A stretch of DNA of 64,000 nucleotides from P52-10 sp041397365 (GCA_041397365.1 JAWKWT010000006.1:62001-126000); one strand, 5' to 3'; shown: positions 36,820 through 45,893, counted from the first letter of the stretch. The notes: generated by a model from the sequence alone, not told the origin. Program-made: numbers and translations.

Positions 36820-37820
36820 GGCTTGCTCGGCTTGTCCTCGTCGTCGAGGCGGTTCTCGCCCACGCCGAGATAGATCAGGATCGGCGCGGCGATGAAGATC
36901 GAGGTGTAGGTGCCGACCAGCACCACGCCGAACATCATGGTCGCCGTGAAGCTGTGGATCGCCTTGCCGCCGAACAGCAGCAGCGCCAACAATGCCAGCG
37001 TCACCGTGACGTGAGTGATGATCGAGCGCGACAGCGTCGAATTGATCGCAAGGTTGAGCACCTCCGGCATCGGCATCTTTTTGTAGCGCCGCAGGATTTC
37101 GCGAATACGGTCGTAGATGACCACCGTATCGTTCAGCGAATAGCCGAGAATGGTGAGCAGCGCCGCGACACTGGTAAGGTCGAAATCGATCTGCGCGATC
37201 GACATGAAGCCGATGGTCAGCACGATGTCGTGGACGTTGGCGATCATCGCACCGAGCGCGAACTGCCATTCGAAACGGAACCACAGATAAATGAGGATGC
37301 CGAAGATCGCGAGGATCAGGCCGACCGTCCCGTAAGCGAGCAGTTCGCTGGAGACGCGCGGACCGACCACCTCGACGCGGCGATATTCGACCGAATCGCC
37401 GAGCGCCTGCCGCACCTTCTGCACGGCCGCCTGCTGTTCGGCGTCGCCGCCCGGCTGCTGCGCAAGGCGGATCAACACGTCGGACGGGCCGCCGAACAAT
37501 TGCAATTGCACGTCGCCGAGACCGAGGCCGCCGATCGTCGAGCGCAACTGCGCGATATCGGCAGGTCCGTTCTTCTGCTGGATTTCGAGCAGCGTTCCGC
37601 CCTTGAAGTCGATGCCGAAATTCAGGCCGTGCGAGAAGTAAAGCCCGATCGCAATCAACGACAGCACCGCCGAGATCGGAAAGCTGATCCGGCGGAAGCG
37701 GATGAAGTCGAAGCGTGTGTCGTCCGGCACGATCCGCAGCGCCGGAATGACGCCGTAGATGCTGAGGACGGTCAGGACGGCGATGAAAGCCGCAAGCGCG
37801 ATGATGATCCAGAATGTCAC
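36816..37820 (-). CDS. secF: Protein translocase subunit SecF
   Basis: A 334-residue integral membrane subunit of SecDF, using the proton gradient to pull preproteins through SecYEG. Periplasmic domain after TM1 with GIDFKGGTLLEIQ; C-terminal spans include GYSLNDTVVIYDRIREILRRYKKM and a conserved FGGKAIHSFTATMMFGVVLVGTYTSIFIAAP. GTG 37820 is preceded by AGGGAAG; the ATG at 37880 adds an unlikely leader. The N terminus has an extra hydrophobic segment before the usual TM1. 13 bp after secD. Confidence 0.92.
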   Translation of the reverse strand: MTFWIIIALAAFIAVLTVLSIYGVIPALRIVPDDTRFDFIRFRRISFPISAVLSLIAIGLYFSHGLNFGIDFKGGTLLEIQQKNGPADIAQLRSTIGGLGLGDVQLQLFGGPSDVLIRLAQQPGGDAEQQAAVQKVRQALGDSVEYRRVEVVGPRVSSELLAYGTVGLILAIFGILIYLWFRFEWQFALGAMIANVHDIVLTIGFMSIAQIDFDLTSVAALLTILGYSLNDTVVIYDRIREILRRYKKMPMPEVLNLAINSTLSRSIITHVTVTLALLALLLFGGKAIHSFTATMMFGVVLVGTYTSIFIAAPILIYLGVGENRLDDEDKPSKP

Positions 37821-37833
37821 GAGTTGTTCTTCC

Positions 37834-39435
37834 CTAGATCGGCACCGTTTGCGGGCGCTTCCAGCGAACCCACATCGCAACGATCAGGCGCGTGACCGTA
37901 AAGGCGGTGAAAACCGTTGTCATGATGCCGATGCCGAAAGTCACGGCGAAACCGCGAACCGGGCCGGTTCCGACATAGAACAGCACGGCGGCGGCGATGA
38001 AGGTCGTGATGTTGGAATCCAGGATCGTCGCGAGCGCGCGCTTGAAGCCCGCGTCGATCGCCGAGATCGCGCTTCGCCCGGCGCGCAATTCCTCGCGGAT
38101 GCGCTCATAGATCAGCACGTTCGAATCGACGGCGATGCCGACCGTCAGCACGATGCCGGCAATGCCGGGCAGCGTGAGCGTCGCGTTCAGCAGGGAGAGG
38201 ATGCCGAAGATCATCGCCACGTTGACGAGCACGGCGACGTTGGCGAAGAAGCCGAACAGGCGGTAGGTCAGCAGCATGAAGATGATGACGGCGACGGAGC
38301 CGATATAGGAGGCGAGTTCGCCGGCCTCGATCGAGTCCTGTCCGAGGCCCGGCCCGACCGTCCGCTCCTCGATGATCGTCAGCGGCGCCGGCAGCGCGCC
38401 GGCGCGCAGCAGGATCGCCAGATCATTGGCCTGCTGAACGGTGAAGCCGCCGGAAATCTGGCCCGAACCGCCGGTGATCGGCTCGCGGATCACAGGCGCG
38501 GAGATCACTTCATTGTCGAGCACGATCGCGAACGGCAGGCCGACATTCTCCTGCGTCGCCTGCGAGAATTTGCGCGCGCCGGAGGTGTTGAAGCGGAAGG
38601 AGACGATCGGCTCGCCGCTGCGCTGGTCGAAACCCGGCTGGGCGTCGGTCAGGTCGCCGCCGGAGACGAGAACCTGTTTCTTGATGACGTAAGGCGTCTT
38701 GGGCGCCTGCGAACTCATCAGGATTTCGGAATCGGCGGGTACTCGTCCTCCCTGGGCCTGATCCGCCGAAATGCTGGTGTCCACCATGCGGAAATCGAGC
38801 TTCGCCGTCTTGCCGAGCAGCTCCTTCAGCCGTGTCGGGTCCTGCAAGCCGGGCACCTGCACCAGAATGCGATCCAGCCCCTGCCGCTGGATCAAGGGTT
38901 CGACCGTTCCGAGTTCGTTGACGCGGCGCTCGACGATCTGGATCGACTGTTCGACCGACTGGCGGATACGCTCCGTAACGGCCGCCTGCGGCACGGAAAT
39001 GCGGATCAGCCCGCCGCCGGCGTCGGACACCTCCATGCTGCGCTGGCCGGTGGAGCCGAGCAAGCCTCCGAGCGGCTGCGCCAGCTCGCGCAGTTTCGTC
39101 AGCGTCGCCGGCGCGTCGGCTTCCGCCACCCGCACTTCCACGACGTCACCGCGAATATTGATGCCGCCGGTGAAGCGGATGCGCGCCTCGCGCATCGTCC
39201 GCCGCACGTCATCGACGACCTGGGTCAGCTTGTCCTTCTTGACCGCCGCGGAGTCGACCTCGAGCAGAATGTGCGAGCCGCCCTGAAGATCGAGGCCGAG
39301 CACGATGTGACGCTGCGCCCATTTCGGCCAGGTCTTGACGGTGCTTTCGGGGAAGAAGTTCGGAACCGCGAACAGGCAGACCAGCAACGCGACCCCGATG
39401 ATCGAGAAGGTCTTCCAGGGCGTGAAATGAAGCAT
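37834..39435 (-). CDS. secD: Protein translocase subunit SecD
   Basis: A 533-residue partner of SecF. TM1 is followed by the periplasmic domain with GLDLQGGSHILLEVD, then IQRQGLDRILVQVPGLQDP, and the C-terminal bundle with GPGLGQDSIEAGELASYIGSVAVIIFMLLTYRLFG and TLPGIAGIVLTVGIAVDSNVLIYERIREELRAGRS. Intact. Start ATG 39435; operon order yajC–secD–secF–(NDUFAF3)–(NDUFAF6). Confidence 0.96.
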   Translation of the reverse strand: MLHFTPWKTFSIIGVALLVCLFAVPNFFPESTVKTWPKWAQRHIVLGLDLQGGSHILLEVDSAAVKKDKLTQVVDDVRRTMREARIRFTGGINIRGDVVEVRVAEADAPATLTKLRELAQPLGGLLGSTGQRSMEVSDAGGGLIRISVPQAAVTERIRQSVEQSIQIVERRVNELGTVEPLIQRQGLDRILVQVPGLQDPTRLKELLGKTAKLDFRMVDTSISADQAQGGRVPADSEILMSSQAPKTPYVIKKQVLVSGGDLTDAQPGFDQRSGEPIVSFRFNTSGARKFSQATQENVGLPFAIVLDNEVISAPVIREPITGGSGQISGGFTVQQANDLAILLRAGALPAPLTIIEERTVGPGLGQDSIEAGELASYIGSVAVIIFMLLTYRLFGFFANVAVLVNVAMIFGILSLLNATLTLPGIAGIVLTVGIAVDSNVLIYERIREELRAGRSAISAIDAGFKRALATILDSNITTFIAAAVLFYVGTGPVRGFAVTFGIGIMTTVFTAFTVTRLIVAMWVRWKRPQTVPI

Positions 39436-39469
39436 GGCGGATCAACCGTTCGCGTATCGCGGAAATAAT

Positions 39470-39808
39470 TTAGCTGGCCGCGTCGTCCTTGGCCGGTTCG
39501 CCCTTGGTGCGGACGGCGGTAATCATCTGGCGCATCTGCCGAATGCGGATGCCGTCGGCGATTTCTATCTCCACCTGATCGTCATCGACCACCTTCGTCA
39601 CCTTGCCGACCATCCCGCCGCTGGTGATGATCGTGTCGCCGCGGCGCAGGTTCTTCACCAGTTCGGCATGGTCCTTCACGCGCTTCTGCTGCGGCCGCAG
39701 GATCAGGAAATACATGATGACGAAGATCAGCGCGAACGGCAGCAGCGACGTTATCATGCTTGTGGCGTCGCCGCCGGCGGCTTGCGCAAACGCAGGGGTA
39801 ATGAGCAT
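39470..39808 (-). CDS. yajC: Sec translocon accessory protein YajC
   Basis: A 112-residue single-span protein: an outward N terminus (MLITPAFAQAAGG), one membrane helix (ITSLLPFALIFVIMYFLILRPQQKRVKDHAELV), and the cytoplasmic YajC domain (RRGDTIITSGGMVGKVTKV). Associates with SecDF. First gene of the Sec operon, 34 bp before secD. Confidence 0.95.
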   Translation of the reverse strand: MLITPAFAQAAGGDATSMITSLLPFALIFVIMYFLILRPQQKRVKDHAELVKNLRRGDTIITSGGMVGKVTKVVDDDQVEIEIADGIRIRQMRQMITAVRTKGEPAKDDAAS

Positions 39809-39986
39809 CGAAGGTCCTTGCAGGAGGAAAAGGGGTCGGATGGAGGCAGACGCCGCCGGGGGTCAAAATTCGCGCGGACTATAACCGTCGCGGTCCCAAT
39901 TGCAACGGCAGCTAAGGTCTTGATTTCAGGGCCGCTTGCGGCCCCTTGCGAGGCCCGATATGGGTGCGGCCAAAGGAAGTGCAAGG

Positions 39987-40970
39987 ATGTCAAAAAAGCC
40001 CGCCAAATCACGTTCCCGCAAGGCCGCCAAAGCGGCTGCCGCAAAGCCTGCCGCCAGCGCGACAAAACGTCCGGCAAAGGCGCAGGCGATGCCTGCCGCC
40101 GCCTATCAGCGCATCGCCGAGGCGCTGGAGGCGATCGTGGCGCGCCTGCCGGCCTCGCCCGATTCTGCCAAACAGGCCGCGCCGCTGGCCGCCGCGGATG
40201 CCTTCGTCTGGCATCCCTCCGGCCGGCTGATTCCCGTGCCGCGCGTGAATCGCGTGGAACTTTCGCTGCTGAAGGGCATCGACCGGATGCGCGACATCCT
40301 CACCGAGAACACCGAGCGATTCGCGACCGGCCTGCCGGCCAACAACGCGCTGCTCTGGGGCGCGCGCGGCATGGGCAAGTCCTCCCTCGTCAAGGCGGTG
40401 CATGCCGGCGTCAACGCGATGCCCGAGGTCAATGGCCGGCTGAAACTGATCGAAATTCACCGCGAGGACATCGAGACGCTGCCGCAACTGATGGCACTGC
40501 TGCGCGGCGCGCCGGAGCGCGTGATCGTGTTCTGCGACGACCTCTCCTTCGACGGCAACGACGCCTCCTACAAATCGCTGAAAGCGGTGCTCGAAGGCGG
40601 CATCGAGGGCCGGCCCGACAATGTGATCCTCTACGCCACCTCCAACCGCCGCCATCTGCTCGCGCGCGACATGATCGAGAACGAGCGTTCGACCTCGATC
40701 AATCCCGGCGAGGCGGTGGAGGAAAAGGTGTCGCTGTCGGACCGCTTCGGGCTCTGGCTCGGCTTCCATCGCTGTAGCCAGGACGAGTTTCTGGCAATGG
40801 TGCGCGGCTATTGCGACCATTTCGGCATCGAGACCGACGAGGCCGAACTCGAACGCGACGCGCTCGAATGGGCGACCACGCGCGGCTCGCGCTCCGGCCG
40901 TGTCGCCTGGCAGTTCGTGCAGGATCTCGCCGGCCGCAAGAAGGTCCGGCTATCACCTGCCCGCGCGTAA
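39987..40970 (+). CDS. DUF815-family AAA-like ATPase
   Basis: A 327-residue ATPase. Lys/Ala-rich N-terminal tail, then Walker A GARGMGKSSLVKAV and Walker B VIVFCDDLSFDG. I use ATG 39987 with AAGGAAG upstream; ATG 39960 is possible. DUF815 proteins are widespread and little characterised. Divergent from yajC and convergent with the nlpD-like gene; shares a terminator with the latter. Confidence 0.88.
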   Translation: MSKKPAKSRSRKAAKAAAAKPAASATKRPAKAQAMPAAAYQRIAEALEAIVARLPASPDSAKQAAPLAAADAFVWHPSGRLIPVPRVNRVELSLLKGIDRMRDILTENTERFATGLPANNALLWGARGMGKSSLVKAVHAGVNAMPEVNGRLKLIEIHREDIETLPQLMALLRGAPERVIVFCDDLSFDGNDASYKSLKAVLEGGIEGRPDNVILYATSNRRHLLARDMIENERSTSINPGEAVEEKVSLSDRFGLWLGFHRCSQDEFLAMVRGYCDHFGIETDEAELERDALEWATTRGSRSGRVAWQFVQDLAGRKKVRLSPARA

Positions 40971-40985
40971 CGCGGCTCGTCACGC

Positions 40986-41016
40986 AAAAATGCCCGGCGC
41001 ACGGCCGGGCACTTTT
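40986..41016. terminator. Bidirectional terminator
   Basis: Stem TGCCCGGC/GCCGGGCA with a five-base loop. Followed by CTTTTGTTTT on the plus strand and by TTTTT on the minus strand. Serves both the DUF815 and the convergent nlpD-like gene. Confidence 0.85.
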
Positions 41017-41048
41017 GTTTTCGCAGCATCGCTGGCGATCGCGACGCC

Positions 41049-42470
41049 TCAGGTCCCGTTCAGGAATTTCGACGGATCGACCGGCGTCGAGCCCTGGCGG
41101 ATTTCGAAGTGCAGTTGCGGCGAGCCGACCTCGCCGGTCTGACCGGCCTTGGCGATGGTCTGGCCGCGCTTGATGGTCTCGCCGCGCTTCACCATCAACT
41201 CGCTGGCATGCGCATAGGCGGTGACATAGCCGTTCGAGTGCCGCACCAGCACCAGATTGCCGTAACCCTTCAGTTCGTTGCCGGCATAGGTGACGACGCC
41301 GTCCTCGGCCGCCTTCACCGGCGTTCCTTCCGGCACCGCGACGTTGATGCCGTCATTCTGCTTGCCGCTGGTCTTCGCGCCATAGGCGGCGATCACGCGG
41401 CCGCGCACCGGCCAGCGGAAGGACGGCAAGCCGCCGGTGGCATCCTGCCGGGCTTCCTTCTCGATCTCCTTGGTCTCGCTCGCAAGATTGGCGGCCTCGC
41501 GGCGCGCCACCGGCGCTGCCGCCACGACCACCGGAGCCGCCGGTTTCGGCTGAGCCTGAGCGACCGCCTGCGCCGCCTTCGGCGGCTGAGCCTGCACCTG
41601 CGCGGGCGCTGCGGAAGCGACCGACGACCTCTTCAGGCCCGGCACGTTGATCTTCGCTCCGATATTCAATTGCGTCGTGATCGGAATGTTGTTGGCCTTC
41701 GCCAGCGCGGCCGGCGAGATGTTGTTTTTGCGCGCGATGCTGTAGAGCGTCTCGCCCGGATTGACCACATACTGGCCGCCGCCGGCGGCGACCGCCGTAA
41801 CCGGAGCCGGACGCGGCGCTGAGGCGACATGGCTCGGCGCCACCGTTGCGGGCGCGGCGACCACCGGAGCCGACTGCGTGATCTGGCGCGGAATGACGAG
41901 TTGCTGGCCGGGCTGCAAATTGCGCGGCGTCGGCAGGCCGTTCGCCTTCATGATTTCGCGCGAAGGCACGCCGTAACGCTGCGCGAGCGTGTCGACCGTA
42001 TCGTGCGAGCCGACGATGATCGTCGTGCCGTCGGCGACGCTCCATTTTGCGTTCGAGGCGATCGAGCGCGGCGCAGTGTTCGCGGTGGTTTCGATCGGGC
42101 GAGCCGGCGGCGGCGTATAGGAGGCAAGGCCGCGGCCTCCCCCGGAAACGCCGGACTGCTGATAATTCGGCTGCTGATAGTTCGGCCGCTGGTTGTTGGC
42201 CTGCGGATAGCCGTAGGCCGGCGTCGTCTGCGGTGGCGCGGACTGGTACTGGTATTGCGGCAGCGGACGGCTCTCGACGCGGGCCACGGGCGCGGCGCGC
42301 GCCGGCGCAACCCCGCCGGTCACTTCCTGCTGGCGCGACTGCGTCGCGAACGGATTTTCGGCGAAACGGTGCGTATCGGCACTACAGCCAGCAAGGCCGG
42401 CAGAGATCAAAGCGACGACCGCGACAGAGGCGGACTGACGCGCGCGAAACAACTCGGCGACACTGGTCAT
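41049..42470 (-). CDS. nlpD: Murein hydrolase activator lipoprotein, NlpD-like
   Basis: A 473-residue lipoprotein with lipobox LAGC (near residue 29), a Gln/Pro/Tyr-rich linker, two LysM domains (DTVDTLAQRYGV and GETLYSIARKNNISPAALAKANNI), and a C-terminal LytM/M23 domain ending LHFEIRQGSTPVDPSKFL. The canonical HxGxD zinc half-site is replaced by QNDGINVAV, so, like E. coli NlpD, it is probably non-catalytic and activates an amidase. The product would sit at the inner leaflet of the outer membrane. Gene order nlpD–pcm–surE–serS is common. Confidence 0.88.
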   Translation of the reverse strand: MTSVAELFRARQSASVAVVALISAGLAGCSADTHRFAENPFATQSRQQEVTGGVAPARAAPVARVESRPLPQYQYQSAPPQTTPAYGYPQANNQRPNYQQPNYQQSGVSGGGRGLASYTPPPARPIETTANTAPRSIASNAKWSVADGTTIIVGSHDTVDTLAQRYGVPSREIMKANGLPTPRNLQPGQQLVIPRQITQSAPVVAAPATVAPSHVASAPRPAPVTAVAAGGGQYVVNPGETLYSIARKNNISPAALAKANNIPITTQLNIGAKINVPGLKRSSVASAAPAQVQAQPPKAAQAVAQAQPKPAAPVVVAAAPVARREAANLASETKEIEKEARQDATGGLPSFRWPVRGRVIAAYGAKTSGKQNDGINVAVPEGTPVKAAEDGVVTYAGNELKGYGNLVLVRHSNGYVTAYAHASELMVKRGETIKRGQTIAKAGQTGEVGSPQLHFEIRQGSTPVDPSKFLNGT

Positions 42471-42604
42471 TGGTTACTCACTCGTACGCAACTCGAACGA
42501 AATTGAGTTAACACTGGCCCAGTAAATAACCCTTTAAGCACCATGACCGATTTCGGTCGGCACCGCGGTGATTCAAGCTTGCCTTCGGTATTTGTGACGC
42601 CAGG

Positions 42605-42653
42605 GAGCACGATCCCGAAAAGTGGAAACCGGTTTTCGGACAAGATCGTGCTC
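42605..42653. repeat. Dispersed palindromic repeat, family A
   Basis: The best-formed copy, with a perfect ten-base terminal inverted repeat GAGCACGATC/GATCGTGCTC around CCGAAAAGTGG and CGGTTTTCGG. It lies between nlpD and pcm, after the pcm stop. Confidence 0.88.
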
Positions 42654-42702
42654 AAACAAAAAACGACGAAGTTGGTTCAACACAGTTGAATCAACCTCGG
42701 GC

Positions 42703-43368
42703 TCAGAGTTGGCGGGCGACGCCCTTCAGCGCCGGCACGAAACGGACGCCCAGCAACTCCTCGCGGGGAAACTCGTTGCCGGTCCGGCGGAACCGCGTGA
42801 GCGACTGCACACCGTCCTGCGGCCCGACCGGCGCCAGCAGGATGCCGTCGCGCGTCAGGCGATCCAGCAGCGCCTGTGGCACCTCCTCCATCGCCGCCGT
42901 GACGATGATGCGGTCGAAGGTGCCGAGTTCGTCCGGCAGGTCGAACCCGTCCGCCGTCAGCACCTGGACATTGTCGCGCGCGAGCCGTTGCAGGCGTAGC
43001 CGCGCGCGGTCCGCCAGCGTGCGGAAGCGCTCGACCGACACCACCTCCGCCGCCAGATGCGACAGCACCGCCGCCTGATAGCCGGAGCCCGTGCCGATCT
43101 CCAGCACGCGATGATGCGGGCGCAACTGCAACTGCTCGGTCATGAAGGCGACGACGAAAGGCTGACTGATCGTCTGCCCGCAATCGATCGGCAGAGCCGC
43201 GTCGGCATAGGCTTCATCGCGCGTGTGCGGCTCGACGAATTCCTCGCGCGGAACCTCGTCCATCGCCTTCAGCACGGCATGATCGACGATGCCGCGGCGA
43301 CGCAGCAGCAACTGGAAATTCATCCGCTCGTTGGAGTCGTCGGTCGACACGCGAAAGAGCCCACGCAA
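42703..43368 (-). CDS. pcm: Protein-L-isoaspartate O-methyltransferase
   Basis: Repairs isoaspartate in aged proteins using SAM. Up to 221 residues; core starts MNFQLLLRRRGIVDHAVLKAMDEVPREEFV, then GQTISQPFVVAFMTEQLQL, SAM site VLEIGTGSGYQAAVLSHLAAEV, and DRIIVTAAMEEVP. The start is uncertain: TTG 43368, GTG 43350 or ATG 43323; none has a strong ribosome binding site. Sits between nlpD and surE, which is the usual stress-survival block. Confidence 0.93.
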   Translation of the reverse strand: MRGLFRVSTDDSNERMNFQLLLRRRGIVDHAVLKAMDEVPREEFVEPHTRDEAYADAALPIDCGQTISQPFVVAFMTEQLQLRPHHRVLEIGTGSGYQAAVLSHLAAEVVSVERFRTLADRARLRLQRLARDNVQVLTADGFDLPDELGTFDRIIVTAAMEEVPQALLDRLTRDGILLAPVGPQDGVQSLTRFRRTGNEFPREELLGVRFVPALKGVARQL

Positions 43369-43452
43369 TCGGGAATCGAGACGGTCAGGATAGCACCCGC
43401 GACCGCGATGGCGAACTCAGTCGTTGCCTGCCGCGCCGGCGCACCTACCGCC

Positions 43453-44244
43453 TCACTCTGGCGCGCGGTCCTTCAGCACATCCGCCAGCGTCCGCGAGAA
43501 CGGATCGTCGGTGAGATTCAGCCGCAGCGGCGTCACCGACACGCATTTGCGCGCGAGCGTATCGAGGTCGGTGCCTTCGACCGGCGCTTCGGCCGCAAGC
43601 TGCCGCTCGAAGCCGATCCAGAAATAATCGTTGCCGCGGCCGTCGGTCCGGCCCTCGATTTTCAGAAAACCCTGATGGCGCTTGCCCTGCCGGCTGACGA
43701 TGACGCCCTGCACATCGTCCACCGCGCAGTTCGGGAAATTGATGTTGACCACCGTATCCGGCGGTACGCCGGTCTCGAAGATACGCCGGACGATCTCCGG
43801 CCCGTGCGCCAGCGCCGTGTCCCATGGCAGCTTCTGCCGGTTCTCCACGCCGAATTCTTGGCTGAGCGCGAAGGACGGAATGCCGAGGATGGCCCCTTCC
43901 ATCGCTCCCGCGATGGTGCCGGAATAGACGACGTCCTCCGCGACATTGCGGCCGCGATTGACGCCGGACAGAACCAGGTCGGGACGCTTGTCCTTGATGA
44001 TGTGCCGCACGCCCATGATGACGCAATCGGTCGGCGTGCCGCGCACCGCGAAGTGGCGGTCGGAGATTTCGCGCAGGCGCAAAGGATCGTTCAGCGACAG
44101 CGAGTGCGACACGCCGGACTGGTCGCTTTCCGGCGCGACCACCCACACATCGTCGGACAGTTTCCGCGCGATGTCCTCGATGATCTTGATGCCCGGAGCG
44201 TTGATCCCGTCATCATTCGTGCAAAGAATTCGCATCGGCTTCAT
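43453..44244 (-). CDS. surE: 5'/3'-nucleotidase SurE
   Basis: A 263-residue metal-dependent nucleotidase and exopolyphosphatase. The metal-binding MRILCTNDDGINAPGIKI, SGVNRGRNVAEDVVYSGTIAGAMEGAI (with the NxG loop) and TDLDTLARKCVSVTPLRLNL are conserved. The ATG overlaps the serS stop (ATGA), so the two are translationally coupled. Intact. Confidence 0.95.
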   Translation of the reverse strand: MKPMRILCTNDDGINAPGIKIIEDIARKLSDDVWVVAPESDQSGVSHSLSLNDPLRLREISDRHFAVRGTPTDCVIMGVRHIIKDKRPDLVLSGVNRGRNVAEDVVYSGTIAGAMEGAILGIPSFALSQEFGVENRQKLPWDTALAHGPEIVRRIFETGVPPDTVVNINFPNCAVDDVQGVIVSRQGKRHQGFLKIEGRTDGRGNDYFWIGFERQLAAEAPVEGTDLDTLARKCVSVTPLRLNLTDDPFSRTLADVLKDRAPE

Positions 44245-45731
44245 GCACCCTTTTCGATGATTTTCAGTCCGCCCATATAGGGCTGAAGCACGTCAGGCAC
44301 GGCGATCGCGCCGTTGTCCTGCTGATAGGTTTCCATCACCGCGATCAGCGCGCGGCCGACAGCGGTGCCCGAGCCGTTCAGCGTGTGGACGAAACGCGGC
44401 TTGCCGTCCGGCCCGCGCGAGCGCGCATTCATGCGGCGCGCCTGGAAGTCGCCGCACACCGAGCAGGATGAAATCTCGCGATACATGCCGCCCTCGCCCT
44501 GCCCCGGCATCCAGACCTCGATGTCGTAGGTCTTTTGCGATGCGAATCCCATGTCGCCGGCGCACAGCGTCATCACCCGGTAATGCAGCCCAAGCCGCCG
44601 CAGGATTTCCTCCGCGCAGGAGAGCATGCGCTCATGCTCGTCGCGCGTGGTGTCCGGCGTCGTCACCGAGACAAGCTCCACCTTGTTGAACTGATGCTGA
44701 CGGATCATGCCGCGCGTGTCGCGGCCCGCAGCGCCGGCTTCCGCGCGAAAGCACGGCGTCAGCGCGGTGAAGCGCAGCGGCAGCTCCTTCTCGTCGAGAA
44801 TGGATTCGCGCACGAGATTGGTGAGCGGGACTTCGGCGGTAGGGATGAGCCAGTGCGAAGCAACCGCGCGCGCGGCGTCATCGTTGCTTTTTCTGAGTTG
44901 GCTTATGACCTTTTGAACGTGCGCCTCTCGTGTCGTCGCCAACTCTGCAGATACGACAAGACCCGCGATCTTAGGTTCGCCCTCAAGAACGATCTGCCGT
45001 ATTCGCTCTTCATCAATACTGACCAAATTTAGCAACTCTTTTAGAATTGCCATGTTTGTGGTTGCAAATTGATCGTCCTCGAACTTCGGCAATTGCGCCG
45101 TGCCGAACATCGCGTCGTCACGCACCAGCAGCGGCGGATTGACTTCGGTATAGCCGTGCTCGCCGGTATGCACGTCGAGCATGAACTGGCCGAGCGCGCG
45201 CTCAAGCCGCGCAAGGCCCTTCTTCAGCACGACGAAGCGCGCGCCGGACAGCTTCGCGGCTGTCTCGAAATCCATGAAGCCGAGACCTTCGCCAAGCTCC
45301 ACATGCTCCTTCGGCTTGAAGGCGTAGTCGCGCTTCGCCCCGAAATGATGGTGCTCGACATTGCCGTGCTCGTCGGCGCCGTCCGGCACCTCGGGAGCCG
45401 CGAACGGCAGGTTCGGGATTTCAGCCAGACGCCTGTCGAGTTCGTCGCTGGCCGCCTTCGAGGCGGCTTCCAGTTCGGGCAGCTTGGTCTTCAGCTCGCC
45501 GACCTCGGCCATCAGCGCAGCGGCGCGCGCCTCGTCCTTCGCCTTCTTGGCGTCGCCGATGTCCTTCGAGGCCGCATTGCGCCGCGCCAGCGCCTGCTCC
45601 GCCGCGGCGATCGCCGAGCGCCGCGTCTCGTCCAGCGCGATCAGCGACGACGACAGCGGGGCCAGCCCCCGCCGCCCCAGCGCCGCGTCGAAGGCGGCCG
45701 CATTGTCCCTGATCCAGCGAATGTCGTGCAT
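44241..45731 (-). CDS. serS: Seryl-tRNA synthetase with a large insertion
   Basis: A class II synthetase of 496 residues, about 65–70 longer than usual. The N-terminal coiled-coil arm is recognisable (ALARRNAASKDIGDAKKAKDE to SDELDRRLAEIPNLP), as are motif 1 (TEVNPPLLVRDDAMFG), motif 2 (PCFRAEAGAAGRDTRGMIRQHQFNKVEL) and motif 3 (NGSGTAVGRALIAVME). Between QLPKFEDDQF and HWLIPTAEVPLTN, normally almost adjacent, sits a 70-residue AT-rich insert described separately. The frame stays open through it, so the protein may still function if the insert is surface-exposed. ATG 45731 chosen from MHDIRWIRDNAAAFD. Confidence 0.94.
   Translation of the reverse strand: MHDIRWIRDNAAAFDAALGRRGLAPLSSSLIALDETRRSAIAAAEQALARRNAASKDIGDAKKAKDEARAAALMAEVGELKTKLPELEAASKAASDELDRRLAEIPNLPFAAPEVPDGADEHGNVEHHHFGAKRDYAFKPKEHVELGEGLGFMDFETAAKLSGARFVVLKKGLARLERALGQFMLDVHTGEHGYTEVNPPLLVRDDAMFGTAQLPKFEDDQFATTNMAILKELLNLVSIDEERIRQIVLEGEPKIAGLVVSAELATTREAHVQKVISQLRKSNDDAARAVASHWLIPTAEVPLTNLVRESILDEKELPLRFTALTPCFRAEAGAAGRDTRGMIRQHQFNKVELVSVTTPDTTRDEHERMLSCAEEILRRLGLHYRVMTLCAGDMGFASQKTYDIEVWMPGQGEGGMYREISSCSVCGDFQARRMNARSRGPDGKPRFVHTLNGSGTAVGRALIAVMETYQQDNGAIAVPDVLQPYMGGLKIIEKGA
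44856..45065 (-). other. In-frame AT-rich insertion in serS
   Basis: About 210 bp encoding NMAILKELLNLVSIDEER, then IRQIVLEGEPKIAGLVV and SAELATTREAHVQKVISQL, before rejoining serS at HWLIPTAEV. By hand count 21 of 60 bases are G/C in 45001–45060, whereas flanking serS is strongly GC-rich; codons such as CTA, AAA, ATA and AGT appear. No intein motifs. Predicted to be largely helical. It falls in the loop before motif 2. Confidence 0.75.
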
Positions 45732-45743
45732 CGTGCTCTTCCC

Positions 45744-45780
45744 GGTCATGGCCGGGCTTGTCCCGGCCATCCACGCCTTG
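45744..45780. repeat. Dispersed palindromic repeat, family B
   Basis: GGTCATGGCCGGG, CTTG, TCCCGGCCATCC, ACGCCTTG: a hairpin with GGCCGGG/CCCGGCC stem. The reverse complement closely matches 55693–55728. It lies at the serS promoter, between serS and tatC. A less regular relative follows at about 45795–45875. Confidence 0.75.
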
Positions 45781-45893
45781 CTTGCTGGGGGCCTGTATAA
45801 AGGCGTGGGTGCCCGGCACAAGACTTATGCGCGGGCCGGCCAGAGGCAGGGCCGGGGTTGCCGGAGATGACGAGAATGGAGCGGAAAGCGGCC

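Noticed and set aside
44856..45065. Intein in serS
   Set aside because: Too short, no N-terminal Cys/Ser splice block and no His-Asn at the end.
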